A stretch of DNA of 36,698 nt from Oscillospiraceae bacterium (GCA_902785115.1 CACZXQ010000032.1:1-36698); one strand, 5' to 3'; shown: positions 24,376-33,551, counted from the stretch's first letter. Program-made: numbers and translations. Notes: generated from the sequence alone by a model not told the origin.

Positions 24376-25470
24376 ATGTCCAGCAGAATCTTCCAAAATG
24401 TGATCATTCAAATGAAGGACGCCGTTGACCGTACCATCGGTGTGGTGGACGAACAGGGCTTCGTGGTGGCGAGCAGTGAGCTTGCGATCATCGGCTCCCG
24501 GCTTGACGATTTTCATGCCTATGCCTTTGAGAGCGCGGATAAGGTGATCTGCACCGACAGCCGCAGCTACTGTGCACTGAACGAAGAGGGCGGCAAGCTG
24601 GATTTCGCCGCCTTTGTGGAAGGCGCCGATCAGGCTGCAAAAACCATCTGCGCCGTTTCTGCCGTCGCCTTTAACGAGGCGCGCAGCAATTACGAGGAAA
24701 AGCATAACAAGGCGGCCTTTGTCAAAAACATCATCTCCGACAATATTCTGCCCGGGGATGTGTATGTCCGCGCCAAGGAGCTGCACTTTGTCACCGATGA
24801 ACCGCGCAGCGTGCTGCTGGTACGCCAGGCCGACCGTTCCGACGTGACCGCCATGGAGGTCATCCAGCGCCTCTTCCCCGACCGGCAAAAGGATTTTGTG
24901 CTGAACATCAACGAGACCGATACCGTGGTGGTCAAGTCCCTCCCCTCGCCGGAGGCGCATGAGGAGATCCTGAAGGCCGCCCGCGGCATCGAAAACAGCC
25001 TGCGTGAGGAGCTGGGCATCCGCTGTGTCATCGGCGTGAGCACGAACGCAAACCACCTGCGCGAGCTGGCCGATCGCTATAAGGAAGCGCAGGTCGCCAT
25101 CGACGTCGGCCGCGTTTTCGAGAGCGAGAAGACCATCATCAACTATGAAAATCTCGGCCTCGGCCGCATCATCTACCAGCTTCCCACTACGCTCTGCGAG
25201 ATGTTCCTCAACGAGGTGTTCAAGAAAAATCCCATCGAAACGCTGGATGAGGACACGCTGGAGACCATCAACCGTTTCTTTGAGAACAACCTCAACGTCT
25301 CGGAGACCTCTCGCAAGCTCTATGTGCACCGCAATACCCTGGTCTACCGTCTGGAGAAGATCAAGAAGATCACCGGGCTTGACCTGCGGGAGTTTGACCA
25401 TGCCATCGTCTTCAAGGTTGCCATGATGGTCAAGCAGTATCTCGATTCCCTGAACGCATCCAAGTATTAA
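24376..25470 (+). CDS. PucR/CdaR-type helix-turn-helix regulator
   Basis: A 364-residue protein. The C-terminal 60 residues form the PucR-type HTH (FFENNLNVSETSRKLYVHRN, then TLVYRLEKIKKITGLDLR). The middle (about 130-270) resembles the GGDEF-like domain of CdaR regulators (CVIGVSTNANHLRELADRYK). The N-terminus (about 1-100) could be a sugar-diacid-type sensor (QNVIIQMKDAVDRTIGVVDEQGFVV). CdaR relatives respond to sugar diacids, PucR to purine breakdown, but no catabolic gene is near. ftsE starts 57 bases downstream with no terminator between, so this regulator may be co-transcribed with the FtsEX cell-wall module, which is its most informative context. An AGGAGG site precedes the ATG. Confidence 0.88.
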   Translation: MSSRIFQNVIIQMKDAVDRTIGVVDEQGFVVASSELAIIGSRLDDFHAYAFESADKVICTDSRSYCALNEEGGKLDFAAFVEGADQAAKTICAVSAVAFNEARSNYEEKHNKAAFVKNIISDNILPGDVYVRAKELHFVTDEPRSVLLVRQADRSDVTAMEVIQRLFPDRQKDFVLNINETDTVVVKSLPSPEAHEEILKAARGIENSLREELGIRCVIGVSTNANHLRELADRYKEAQVAIDVGRVFESEKTIINYENLGLGRIIYQLPTTLCEMFLNEVFKKNPIETLDEDTLETINRFFENNLNVSETSRKLYVHRNTLVYRLEKIKKITGLDLREFDHAIVFKVAMMVKQYLDSLNASKY

Positions 25471-25527
25471 GTTCGCAAGTCCGCGCCTGCGGAAATACAT
25501 AGCATAACCCTTTGGAGGAAATCTTTT

Positions 25528-26220
25528 ATGGTTCGCATGAAGAATGTCACAAAGGTCTATGACAGCAGCGGCACCGTTGCGCTTGACGGCATAGACCTGA
25601 TGATCGACGAGGGGGAGTTTGTCTTTCTGGTCGGCCCCTCCGGCTCCGGCAAGACCACGCTGATGAAGCTGATCACCGGCGAGGTGCGGGCGGATTCCGG
25701 CAAAGTCATCGTCAACGATTTTGACATGAACAAGATCCGCCGCCACAAGCTGCCCAAGGTGCGCAGAACATTGGGCGTCGTCTTCCAGGATTACCGCCTG
25801 ATCGAGAACATGAACGTCTATGACAACGTGGCCTTTGCCATGCGCGTCGTCGGCGCTTCCGGGCGGGAGATCAGCCGCCGCGTGCCCTATGTGCTGGAGC
25901 TGGTCGGCCTGGAGGGGCGCGAAAAGCGCCTGCCCAGCGAGCTCTCCGGCGGCGAGCAGCAGCGCGTGGCCATTGCCCGCGCCCTCGTCAACAGCCCGCG
26001 CATGATCGTGGCGGATGAGCCTACCGGCAACCTCGACCCGGTCAGAAGCCTGGAGCTGATGCTCCTGTTTGAGAAGATCAACGAGATGGGCACCACCGTT
26101 CTGGTGGTGACGCACGAGAAGGAACTGGTCAACGCGCTCTCAAAGCGCGTGATCTCCATTGACGGCGGTCATGTGATCAGTGACGGAATGGATGGGTACT
26201 ACGGCTATGAGATTGAGTAG
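25528..26220 (+). CDS. ftsE: Cell division ATP-binding protein FtsE
   Basis: FtsE is the cytoplasmic ATPase of the FtsEX complex, which transmits ATP-driven movement across the membrane to peptidoglycan hydrolases. The 230-residue protein has Walker [11 protein letters not shown] (about 36-45), the ABC signature [14 protein letters not shown], Walker [14 protein letters not shown], and the switch His in VVTHEKEL. The N-terminal [12 protein letters not shown] and FVFLVGPSG are typical for FtsE. TTGGAGGAAA is the ribosome site. The 3' end overlaps the probable ftsX start by 14 bases. Confidence 0.96.
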   Translation: MVRMKNVTKVYDSSGTVALDGIDLMIDEGEFVFLVGPSGSGKTTLMKLITGEVRADSGKVIVNDFDMNKIRRHKLPKVRRTLGVVFQDYRLIENMNVYDNVAFAMRVVGASGREISRRVPYVLELVGLEGREKRLPSELSGGEQQRVAIARALVNSPRMIVADEPTGNLDPVRSLELMLLFEKINEMGTTVLVVTHEKELVNALSKRVISIDGGHVISDGMDGYYGYEIE

Positions 26221-27091
26221 AGGCGGTTATTTGATCCGCGAGGGCTTTCGGAGCATCAAAACCCATAGCTTCATGTCCTTCGCGTCGGTTACGATTATCA
26301 TGGCCTGCCTGATCATCATGGGCAGCGTCTTTCTCCTGTCGATGAACATCGACCACCTGATCGGTGATCTGGAGGATCAGAACGAGGTCGTGGCGCTGGT
26401 GGATGAGGAATACAGCTCTGAGCAGGCGCAGAGCCTGCAGGGCGCGGTGGAGGCTGTCCCCAATGTGAGCGATGCGGAGTTTGTAGACCGCGCCGTGGCC
26501 ATGGACAACTTCCTGAACAACTTCGACAGCGATTTTCGCGACGGCATTGATGAGTCGGTGTTCCGCCACCGCTTTGTCATCCATCTGGAGGACATCGCCG
26601 TCATGAGCCAGACCAAGGCGGCGCTCGAGGACATCCCGGGCATCGTGAAGGTCAAGGCGCATCTGGAATATGCAAGCGCGTTCATCACCATCCGCAACAT
26701 CGTGAGCGTTGTGTCTCTCGTGCTGACGGTGATTTTGGTGTTCGTCTCGGTCTTCATCATGTCCAATACCATCAAGCTTGCCACCTTTGGCCGGCGTGAG
26801 GAGATCGGCATCATGAAGATGGTCGGCGCCACCAACAGCTTCATCCGCCTGCCCTTTATCGTGGAAGGCCTGGCGCTGGGCGTGATGGGCGGCGGCCTCG
26901 CCTTTCTGGCGGAGTGGGGGCTTTACAGCCTGCTTGCCAGCCGCCTCATGGGAACGCTTGCCGGCAGCTTCATCAGCGTCATTCCCTTCATGCAGGTGGC
27001 CCTGCCGATGCTGATCGCGTATCTCGGCATCGGTGTGTTCGTCGGCGTCTTCGGCGGCGTCAACGCGATACGCAATTATTTGAAAGTATAA
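26207..27091 (+). CDS. ftsX: Cell division protein FtsX
   Basis: FtsX is the membrane half of FtsEX. The ATG at 26207 gives 294 residues beginning [19 protein letters not shown], the usual FtsX N-terminus; a GTG at 26180 and an ATG at 26192 would add non-conserved residues. One membrane helix near residue 25 is followed by an external domain (about 50-160) that contacts the hydrolase. Three more helices follow, and the FGRREEIGIMKMVGATNSFI segment before the third is the conserved cytoplasmic coupling loop. The M23 peptidase gene starts 16 bases later. Confidence 0.95.
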   Translation: MRLSRGGYLIREGFRSIKTHSFMSFASVTIIMACLIIMGSVFLLSMNIDHLIGDLEDQNEVVALVDEEYSSEQAQSLQGAVEAVPNVSDAEFVDRAVAMDNFLNNFDSDFRDGIDESVFRHRFVIHLEDIAVMSQTKAALEDIPGIVKVKAHLEYASAFITIRNIVSVVSLVLTVILVFVSVFIMSNTIKLATFGRREEIGIMKMVGATNSFIRLPFIVEGLALGVMGGGLAFLAEWGLYSLLASRLMGTLAGSFISVIPFMQVALPMLIAYLGIGVFVGVFGGVNAIRNYLKV

Positions 27092-27107
27092 ATGTAGGAG
27101 ATTCGGA

Positions 27108-28439
27108 ATGAATCAAAAGAGAGCAGTACAGATTCTTGCGATCATCATGGCGGTGGTGATGGTCCTCTCTCTGATCCTGAGCGTACTGCCGACAGCGCAT
27201 GCCGTAACGCAGGGCGAAATCGACGCGCTGCGCGAGAAAAAGGCGGAGCTGACTGCCCGCGTGCAGGAGGCGGAGGAACGCCTCAGCCAGATGCAGAAGA
27301 AGGAAGCCACAGTGCTGGAGAAGAGAGATGCGCTGGAGGTTCAGAACCAGGCGTCCCTTGAAGCCCTCGCGCTCGTGGCGGAAGAGCTTCGCATGTACGA
27401 TGAGCTCGTAGCGCAGAAAACCGAGGAGCTGCAGCAGGCGCTCACCGTCGAGCAGGAGCAGGGGCGCAAGTATCGCGCCCGCATCCGCTCTATGGAGGAA
27501 AACGGTACATACGATGTGCTGGCGCTGCTGCTGCGCGCATCCAGCTTTGCAGAGCTTCTCTCTACACTGGACGATATGGATGCCATCATGGAGAGCGACA
27601 AACGCTTGGAGGAGCAGTACCGCGCCGCGCGCGAGGAGACCGAGCGCACCAAGGCCGAGTATGAACAGGTGCGCACCGAATGCGCCGACAGACAGGCGCA
27701 GCTTCGCACCGAGCAGGCGCAGCTTCAGGAGCGCATTGAGGAGGCCAACGCCCAGCTTGCGGCGCTTGCCGACGAGATCGAGGAAGCCACGCGCCTGCGC
27801 GATGAAGAGCGCGACGCCGAGGCGGCGGCAGACGCCGAGATCAAGCAGATGATCGCCGAATATGAGGCGCAGAAGCGCGCCGAAGAGGAAGCCCGCCGCA
27901 AGGCCGCTGCGGAAGCCGCCGCAAGAAACAATGCCGGGAACACCGGAAGCACCGGGAATACCGGAAGTACCGGCTCCGGCGGCGAGACAGGCAGCTCCGG
28001 CGGTGAGACGACGCAGACCCAGCCGGTTACGAACATTTCCGGCTTTACCTGGCCGGTGCCCTGTTCCCGCCGCATTTCCGGGCGCTACGGCGAAAGCCGC
28101 CCCGGGCACTTCCACAAGGGGATCGACATTGACGGTTACGGCAACGATGGCGGCAGCATCGTCGCGGCGGCCTCCGGAACAGTCATCTTCTCCGGCAGCA
28201 ACGGCGCCTATGGCAACTTAGTGACGATAGACCACGGCAACGGCTATGTGACGCTCTACGCGCACAATTCCGGCAACGCCGTGAGTTACGGCCAATGGGT
28301 CAACGCGGGCGACGTGGTGGCTTATCTCGGCGCCACCGGCAACGCGACCGGCACCCATTGCCATTTTGAGATCCGGATCAACGGCTCCACCGTTGACCCT
28401 GCGCAATACTTCGGCGGCCTGACCTACTGGAACTGCTAA
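27108..28439 (+). CDS. Coiled-coil M23 peptidase (EnvC/PcsB-like), first copy
   Basis: A 443-residue secreted protein. The signal peptide (about 1-32, ending PTAHA) is followed by a long coiled coil (about 35-262, rich in Glu, Ala, Gln, Arg), a Gly/Ser/Thr linker (about 265-300) and a LytM/M23 domain (about 318-443). The zinc ligands are His336, Asp340 and His419, with His417 in the HCHFE motif as catalytic partner, so the enzyme looks active. Coiled coil plus LytM directly after ftsX is the EnvC/PcsB arrangement in which FtsX binds the coiled coil and relieves self-inhibition, allowing cleavage of peptide cross-links. The gene lies 16 bases after ftsX with a TAGGAGA site. Confidence 0.93.
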   Translation: MNQKRAVQILAIIMAVVMVLSLILSVLPTAHAVTQGEIDALREKKAELTARVQEAEERLSQMQKKEATVLEKRDALEVQNQASLEALALVAEELRMYDELVAQKTEELQQALTVEQEQGRKYRARIRSMEENGTYDVLALLLRASSFAELLSTLDDMDAIMESDKRLEEQYRAAREETERTKAEYEQVRTECADRQAQLRTEQAQLQERIEEANAQLAALADEIEEATRLRDEERDAEAAADAEIKQMIAEYEAQKRAEEEARRKAAAEAAARNNAGNTGSTGNTGSTGSGGETGSSGGETTQTQPVTNISGFTWPVPCSRRISGRYGESRPGHFHKGIDIDGYGNDGGSIVAAASGTVIFSGSNGAYGNLVTIDHGNGYVTLYAHNSGNAVSYGQWVNAGDVVAYLGATGNATGTHCHFEIRINGSTVDPAQYFGGLTYWNC

Positions 28440-28470
28440 GCGGCAGTTGTGACACCTGTTACTTATACTC

Positions 28471-29787
28471 ATGAAAAACCTTACTCTTTGCAAATCCCTC
28501 GCCCTGCTTCTGGTATTCACGCTTATCGTGTGCGCGATGCCGGTTTCCGCCTTCGCGGTGACGCAGGAAGAAGTCAACGCCATGCGTGCCGAACGCGACG
28601 CGATCTCCGCCAAGCGCCGGGAGGCGCAGGCGGTCGTGGATCAGCTTGAGGCCGAGCAGGCGGGCGTCATGGAGCGCAAGCGCGCCATGGATGAGCGCAA
28701 CGCCTACACCCTTCAGGAGATCCAGCTCAATCAGGAGGAGATCAACCTTTACGACGCCATGATCGCCGCCAAAGCCAAAGAGGTGGAGATCGCGCTGGCG
28801 CTGGAACAGGAGCAGATGGAGCGCTACCGCGCCCGTCTGCGCGCCATGGAGGAAAACGGAGGCTACGGTATTTTGACCATGGTGCTGCGTACCTCGAACA
28901 TTGCGGAGTTTCTCTCCGCGATGGACGATGTGGGCGAAATTATGGAGAGCGATAAACAGCTCGAGGAAGCCTACCGCGCCGCGCGGCAGAACACCGAACG
29001 CGTTAAGGCCGAGTATGAGGCTGTTCAGACAGAGCTGGAGGCAAAGAAACGCGAGCTGCAGGCGCAGCAGGAAGCGCTTCAGGCCGAGATCGACGAGGCC
29101 GCCCGGCTCATCCTTGATCTGCAAAGCGATATTGACGCCAACCGCGAAGCGGTGGAGGCCATCCGCGCCGAGGAAGAGGCGGCGGAGCGAGAGCTGCAGG
29201 CGCTCGCGGCAGAGCTGGAGCGCCAGCGCCAGGAGGAAGAGCGCAGACGCCGTGAGGCGGAGGCCGCGGCAGCCGCCGCTGCAGCCGCGGCTGCCGCTGC
29301 GGCGGCGCAGGCGGCTCAGCCGGCGCAGAGTGCTTCCGGCGGCGGCTCGACGGCGGCGGTGGGAACCGGCTCCTTCGGCTGGCCCGTGCCGTCCTGTACC
29401 TATATCACCAGCCGTTTCGGCATGCGTGTGCATCCCATCACCGGCGAGTATAAGAGCCATACCGGACTCGATATCGGCGCGGGCTACGGTGCGGCAATCG
29501 TCGCGGCGGACGGCGGTTCGGTGTCATTTGCGGGTGTCAAGGGCGGATACGGCAACTGCGTGATGATCAATCACGGCAACGGCTATGTGACGCTCTATGG
29601 GCACATGTCCTCCATTGCGGTGAGCGAGGGGCAGAATGTGTCCAAAGGAGAGACCATCGGCTATGTGGGCAGCACCGGCGTCGCCACCGGGCCGCACTGC
29701 CACTATGAAATCTATTCCGGCGGCAGCCGGATCGACCCTGAGCAGTTCTATTCCGGCCTGACCTTCTCGGAGGACGCGGGCGTATAA
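28471..29787 (+). CDS. Coiled-coil M23 peptidase (EnvC/PcsB-like), second copy
   Basis: A 438-residue tandem paralog of the preceding gene, with the same layout: signal peptide (about 1-29, ending SAFA), coiled coil (about 30-262), linker and C-terminal M23 domain. Shared segments include MEENG, an LR-(A/T)-S stretch and (I/A)MESDK in the coiled coil. The linker contains a run of 15 or so alanines (about 263-280) instead of the Gly/Ser/Thr linker of the first copy. Zinc ligands His330, Asp334 and His411, with His409, are present. No clear ribosome site precedes the ATG at 28471, 31 bases after the first copy, so its translation may depend on the upstream gene. It is likely a second FtsEX-controlled hydrolase or a specialised version. 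Confidence 0.92.
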   Translation: MKNLTLCKSLALLLVFTLIVCAMPVSAFAVTQEEVNAMRAERDAISAKRREAQAVVDQLEAEQAGVMERKRAMDERNAYTLQEIQLNQEEINLYDAMIAAKAKEVEIALALEQEQMERYRARLRAMEENGGYGILTMVLRTSNIAEFLSAMDDVGEIMESDKQLEEAYRAARQNTERVKAEYEAVQTELEAKKRELQAQQEALQAEIDEAARLILDLQSDIDANREAVEAIRAEEEAAERELQALAAELERQRQEEERRRREAEAAAAAAAAAAAAAAAQAAQPAQSASGGGSTAAVGTGSFGWPVPSCTYITSRFGMRVHPITGEYKSHTGLDIGAGYGAAIVAADGGSVSFAGVKGGYGNCVMINHGNGYVTLYGHMSSIAVSEGQNVSKGETIGYVGSTGVATGPHCHYEIYSGGSRIDPEQFYSGLTFSEDAGV

Positions 29788-29817
29788 GAAACAGAAGATA
29801 CAGCCCTCGGGCTGGCT

Positions 29818-29843
29818 GCCGGACAGTGTTTTTGCTGTCCGGC
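29818..29843 (+). terminator. Hairpin between the second M23 gene and the S41 gene
   Basis: A 9-bp perfect stem (29818-29826 with 29835-29843) has a loop with five T. No T-run follows the stem, so it could be a partial terminator or an mRNA processing/stability element that sets lower expression of the S41 gene. Confidence 0.45.
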
Positions 29844-29868
29844 TAAGCCATGACATGGAGGTTTACTT

Positions 29869-31116
29869 GTGGGGAAAATATTTAACAGAGTTCTGCGCCG
29901 GATCGGACATTTTATCCACGGCTTTTTCAATATCGGAATCAGTCTGCGGGCAGTTGTGATCCTTCTGGCACTGGTAGGCTGCGGCACGTATTTCTGGACC
30001 TACAACAGCATGCTCAGGCAGGTCGGCGGCAGGGAAGACTACGATGAAGCCATGCGCTATATCGAAATCAAAGACCTGCTGGATGAGAAATTCATCGACC
30101 CGGTGGATCGCCAGTCCATGGGGCAGTCCGCAGCGGCGGCTATGGTCGCCGGTCTCGGCGATAGCTGGAGCTATTACATGACCGACGACGAATACCGCAC
30201 CTATCAGCTCTCCTCCTCCAACGACTATTCGGATATCGGCATGTCGCTGGTGAAGGACGAGACGCTCGGCGGCTTCCAAGTCATCGCCATTTACCCCAGC
30301 TCTCCGGCTGCCTGGGCGGGCGTGAGCCAGGGAATGCTCATCACCGCCGTGGACGGACAGAAGGTGGCCTCCTTTACCACCGACCAGGTGCGCACGCTGA
30401 TCCGCTCAAAGCTCAACAGCAAGTTCGAGCTGGAGATCAGCAACCAGTATACCATAGAGGTCGATTGCACCAACTTTAACGCCGACGCGGTGGTATCGCG
30501 CTTGGAAAAGACCGGCGCTGCCTATGTGCAGGTGAAGAACTTTGAAGCGGGCAGCGGTCAGGCGGCTGTGAACGCCATCGAGTATTATATGGCACAGGGA
30601 GCGGACTCCTGCGTGCTGGATCTGCGCAATAACGCCGGCGGCCTTGCCGGTGAGGTACAGGTGTTGCTGGACTATCTGCTGCCGGAGGGACGGCTTTTCT
30701 CCGAAGTGACCAAGGATGGCCATGCGGAGGCCTACGATTCCGACGGCATGTGGATTCAGTTTCCCATGGTGGTGCTCATTAACAGCGGCACCTTCCGGGA
30801 GTCCGAACTCTGCGCGGCGGTACTCAAGGAGTATCAGCGCGCGGTGCTGATGGGGGAATCCTCCAGTGGCAGCACCCGCTCGCAGGAAACCATTCCGCTT
30901 GAAAACGGCGGCGCTGTGCGTCTCTCCACCCGCAGCTATTTGACCGCTAACGGCACGGATATTTCCAAGGTGGGCGGCGTTGTGCCGGATATGATCGTCT
31001 TTAACAGCGATGAATCCGCCACCGGCACGACCGAGGGCACCACCGGCGGCGAGGCCGGTACCGCCAGCACCTCCGAGGACGATCAGCTCATGGCGGCGCT
31101 GAAATATTTAAGCTAA
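29869..31116 (+). CDS. S41-family PDZ protein, catalytic residues replaced (probable pseudoprotease)
   Basis: A 415-residue homologue of carboxy-terminal processing proteases (CtpA/CtpB). The start is GTG at 29869 with GGAGG 7 bases upstream. One membrane helix (about 28-47) anchors an external part with a PDZ domain (about 122-195, SSPAAWAGVSQGMLITAVDG) and the S41 core, including the LDLRNNAGGLAGEV strand-turn. In active enzymes the nucleophile and base are Ser and Lys exactly 25 residues apart, in SASE and FGKG contexts. Here the matching positions are Arg310 (in GTFRESEL) and Ser335 (in SSGSTRSQ); Gln339 matches the conserved Gln. The spacing is unchanged, so the fold is kept while the catalytic dyad is lost. 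It closes the ftsEX-M23-M23 segment and has a C-terminal Gly/Thr-rich tail. Confidence 0.88.
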   Translation: MGKIFNRVLRRIGHFIHGFFNIGISLRAVVILLALVGCGTYFWTYNSMLRQVGGREDYDEAMRYIEIKDLLDEKFIDPVDRQSMGQSAAAAMVAGLGDSWSYYMTDDEYRTYQLSSSNDYSDIGMSLVKDETLGGFQVIAIYPSSPAAWAGVSQGMLITAVDGQKVASFTTDQVRTLIRSKLNSKFELEISNQYTIEVDCTNFNADAVVSRLEKTGAAYVQVKNFEAGSGQAAVNAIEYYMAQGADSCVLDLRNNAGGLAGEVQVLLDYLLPEGRLFSEVTKDGHAEAYDSDGMWIQFPMVVLINSGTFRESELCAAVLKEYQRAVLMGESSSGSTRSQETIPLENGGAVRLSTRSYLTANGTDISKVGGVVPDMIVFNSDESATGTTEGTTGGEAGTASTSEDDQLMAALKYLS

Positions 31117-31118
31117 AC

Positions 31119-31154
31119 TACATCAGCAGTCCCCGCAAGGGGACTGCTGATGTA
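31119..31154 (+). terminator. Terminator of the ftsEX-M23-S41 unit
   Basis: A perfect 16-bp stem (31119-31134 with 31139-31154) is closed by a GCAA tetraloop, 2 bases after the S41 stop. There is no T-tract, but the stem is very stable. Confidence 0.7.
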
Positions 31155-31157
31155 AAA

Positions 31158-31267
31158 CTCACGCTTATCGCACGAGGCGCACGGTGGACGCGCCTCGTTT
31201 GGTCGGCGTGAGACCTCGCACAGCTCGGTTTGAGGTGTTTTTGCCGAGGCAAGGCCCCGTCAAAAAC
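31158..31267. repeat. Intergenic dispersed repeat, copy 2 (S41-greA)
   Basis: Related to 17696-17803. It has CTCACGCTTATCGC at the start, TTGGTCGGCG at 31199-31208 and GAGGTGTTTTTG near 31232-31243. The outer stem is 31158-31164 with 31206-31212, an inner stem 31174-31180 with 31190-31196 (GAGGCGC/GCGCCTC), and the last stem 31237-31243 with 31261-31267. Like copy 1, it follows directly on a hairpin at an operon end and precedes a translation-related gene. Confidence 0.85.
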
Positions 31268-31302
31268 GGATTGAATTGTTTTTCACTGTGCAAAGAAATC
31301 AG

Positions 31303-31332
31303 TTGACATTGCCCGGGGTATTTGGGTATAAT
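31303..31332 (+). promoter_or_regulatory. Promoter of greA-lysS
   Basis: A perfect TTGACA (31303-31308), 18-base spacer and perfect TATAAT (31327-31332). Confidence 0.85.
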
Positions 31333-31371
31333 CATTAGGTTAAAACAGCATTGTAAAGGAGTTTTGCATAC

Positions 31372-31863
31372 ATGGCCAGCAACAGCAATCGTTTTAAAAT
31401 GAGCCAGGAGCGCCTGGACGCGATCAAGCAGGAACTGAACTATCTGGAAACCGTCCGCGAGAAGGAAGTGGCGGAGCTCATCAAGGAAGCCAGAAGCTTT
31501 GGCGACCTGTCCGAGAACAGCGAGTATGATGAAGCGAAGGCCGAGCAGGGTAAGCTCTACTCCAAGATCGCAGAGCTGAAGGTGCTCATTGATAACGCCG
31601 AGATCGTCGACAATATCGATCATGACGCTCCGAAAGATACCGTGACGCTCTCCAGCATCGTGCGTGTGCGCGATCTGGAGGATGACTTCGAGGAGACCTA
31701 CGAAATCGTCGGCAGCCAGGAGGCTAATCCCAAGGCTGGCCGCATTTCGGACGATTCGCCTCTCGGTCAGGGTCTGATCGGTCACCGCGCCGGGGAAGTG
31801 GTTACTGTCAATGCTCCCGCCGGTGAACTCAAGTTTGAGATCCTGTCCGTCGAGAATAACTGA
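31372..31863 (+). CDS. greA: Transcription elongation factor GreA
   Basis: GreA rescues backtracked RNA polymerase by stimulating transcript cleavage. The 163-residue protein has an N-terminal coiled coil with the acidic tip in the [18 protein letters not shown] signature (about 42-59) and a C-terminal FKBP-like domain that contacts polymerase ([16 protein letters not shown] near 125-140). AAAGGAG precedes the ATG. The gene is first in a two-gene unit with lysS, a frequent Firmicutes pairing. Confidence 0.97.
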   Translation: MASNSNRFKMSQERLDAIKQELNYLETVREKEVAELIKEARSFGDLSENSEYDEAKAEQGKLYSKIAELKVLIDNAEIVDNIDHDAPKDTVTLSSIVRVRDLEDDFEETYEIVGSQEANPKAGRISDDSPLGQGLIGHRAGEVVTVNAPAGELKFEILSVENN

Positions 31864-31922
31864 GAAACCTTCACGAGCGGCGCTTATGCCCGCCCGTGTG
31901 CGCTTATACAGGAGAGAAGAAA

Positions 31923-33422
31923 ATGAGTGAGAATCCCAATGTGAACGTCGCTCCCCAGCAGGAGCTGAGCGAGATCCTGCAGGTACGCCGGGACAAGCTG
32001 GCTGCGCTGCAGCAGGAGGGGAGAGACCCCTTTCTGATCACAAAGTATGATGTGACCCATCACAGCACCGACGTGACCGCAAACTTCGCTGAGCTTGAGG
32101 GCAAGGAGGTTTCCGTTGCCGGACGCCTGATGGTCAAGCGTGTGATGGGCAAGGCCTCCTTCTGCAAGATCCAGGATCGCGAGGGCATCCTGCAGATCTA
32201 TGTGGCGCGCGACGCCATCGGGCAGGAGGAGTACGCGGCATTTAAAAAGATGGACATTGGTGACATCATCGGTGTGACCGGCGCTGTGTTCCAGACCAAG
32301 ACCGGCGAGACCACCGTGCATGCCGCCACGCTGACGCTGCTCTCAAAGTCCTTAAAGCCCCTGCCGGAGAAGTTCCACGGCCTGACCGATGTGGACGCCC
32401 GCTACCGTCAGCGCTATGTGGACCTGATCGCAAACCCGAATGTGCGCGATACCTTTATCAAGCGCTCTCAGATCATCAGCGAGATCCGCCGCTTCCTTGA
32501 CGCCAGAGGCTTCATGGAGGTGGAGACCCCCATGCTGGTTTCTAACGCCGGCGGCGCCGCGGCGCGTCCTTTTGAGACCCACTACAATGCGCTGGATGAG
32601 GATGTGCGCCTTCGCATTTCGCTGGAGCTGTATCTCAAGCGGCTGATCGTGGGCGGCTTGGAGAAAGTCTATGAGATCGGGCGCGTTTTCCGCAATGAGG
32701 GTCTGGATACCCGGCACAACCCGGAGTTTACGCTCATGGAGCTCTATCAGGCCTATACCGACTATAACGGGATGATGGATCTGACGGAGGCGCTCTTCAA
32801 GCATCTGGCGCAGACCGTCTGCGGCACGACGACCATCAGCTACCAGGGGACCGAGATCGACCTTGGAAAGCCCTTCGAGCGCCTGACCATGACCGACGCG
32901 GTCAAGCGCTGGGCGGGCGTGGACTTTGACGCCATCGCCACCGAGGAGGAGGCCAAGGCGCTCGCCAAGGAGCGCGGCATCGAGTATGAGACTCGCCATA
33001 AGAAGGGAGACATTCTGAACCTCTTCTTTGAGACCTACTGCGAGGAGAAGCTGATCCAGCCGGTGTTCATCATGGATCACCCGGTGGAAATCAGCCCCCT
33101 CACCAAGCGCAAGCCCTCCGACCCCAGCAAGGTGGAGCGCTTTGAGCTCTTCATCTATGGGCGCGAGATGTGCAACGCATACAGCGAGCTGAACGATCCC
33201 ATCGACCAGCGTGCGCGCTTCGCCGCGCAGGATGCGCTGGCCGCGGCAGGGGACGCCGAGGCCAACCACACCGACGAGGACTTCCTCAATGCGCTGGAGA
33301 TCGGCATGCCCCCCACGGGTGGCATCGGCTACGGCATCGACCGCCTGGTCATGCTCCTCACCGATTCCCCCTCCATTCGCGACGTTTTGCTTTTCCCGAC
33401 CATGAAGCCTGTTGAAAACTGA
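31923..33422 (+). CDS. lysS: Lysyl-tRNA synthetase (class II)
   Basis: A 499-residue class II synthetase that charges tRNA-Lys. An N-terminal OB-fold anticodon-binding domain (about 50-150, with [16 protein letters not shown]) precedes the catalytic core. Motif 2 is [19 protein letters not shown] (about 255-272) and motif 3 is [12 protein letters not shown] (about 466-477). The ATG at 31923 is chosen because GGAGAG is 6 bases upstream; an in-frame GTG at 31896 would add nine residues. It lies 59 bases after greA, with no promoter or terminator in the gap. A terminator follows at 33512-33551. Confidence 0.97.
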   Translation: MSENPNVNVAPQQELSEILQVRRDKLAALQQEGRDPFLITKYDVTHHSTDVTANFAELEGKEVSVAGRLMVKRVMGKASFCKIQDREGILQIYVARDAIGQEEYAAFKKMDIGDIIGVTGAVFQTKTGETTVHAATLTLLSKSLKPLPEKFHGLTDVDARYRQRYVDLIANPNVRDTFIKRSQIISEIRRFLDARGFMEVETPMLVSNAGGAAARPFETHYNALDEDVRLRISLELYLKRLIVGGLEKVYEIGRVFRNEGLDTRHNPEFTLMELYQAYTDYNGMMDLTEALFKHLAQTVCGTTTISYQGTEIDLGKPFERLTMTDAVKRWAGVDFDAIATEEEAKALAKERGIEYETRHKKGDILNLFFETYCEEKLIQPVFIMDHPVEISPLTKRKPSDPSKVERFELFIYGREMCNAYSELNDPIDQRARFAAQDALAAAGDAEANHTDEDFLNALEIGMPPTGGIGYGIDRLVMLLTDSPSIRDVLLFPTMKPVEN

Positions 33423-33511
33423 TAACTTTTAAGCTATTAAAACAAGCCAAAACGAGATAAATGATATAAAAACATAACTTTTAAAAGAAAAACAGAACAA
33501 TAAAGTACTTC

Positions 33512-33551
33512 AAAAGAGACGTCTCCAAAAACAATGAAAGACGTCTCTTTT
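33512..33551 (+). terminator. Terminator of greA-lysS
   Basis: A perfect 13-bp stem (33512-33524 with 33539-33551), 14-base loop, with the T-run inside the 3' arm. It is 90 bases after the lysS stop. Confidence 0.75.

Noticed and set aside
24289-26115. A 608-codon minus-strand open frame opposite the PucR/CdaR-type regulator and ftsE genes
   Set aside because: It spans two clear plus-strand genes and their gap and shows no domain; it is explained by codon bias.
28447-28469. Promoter for the second M23 gene (TTGTGA and TATACT)
   Set aside because: The spacer is only 11 bases and the -10 box abuts the start codon.
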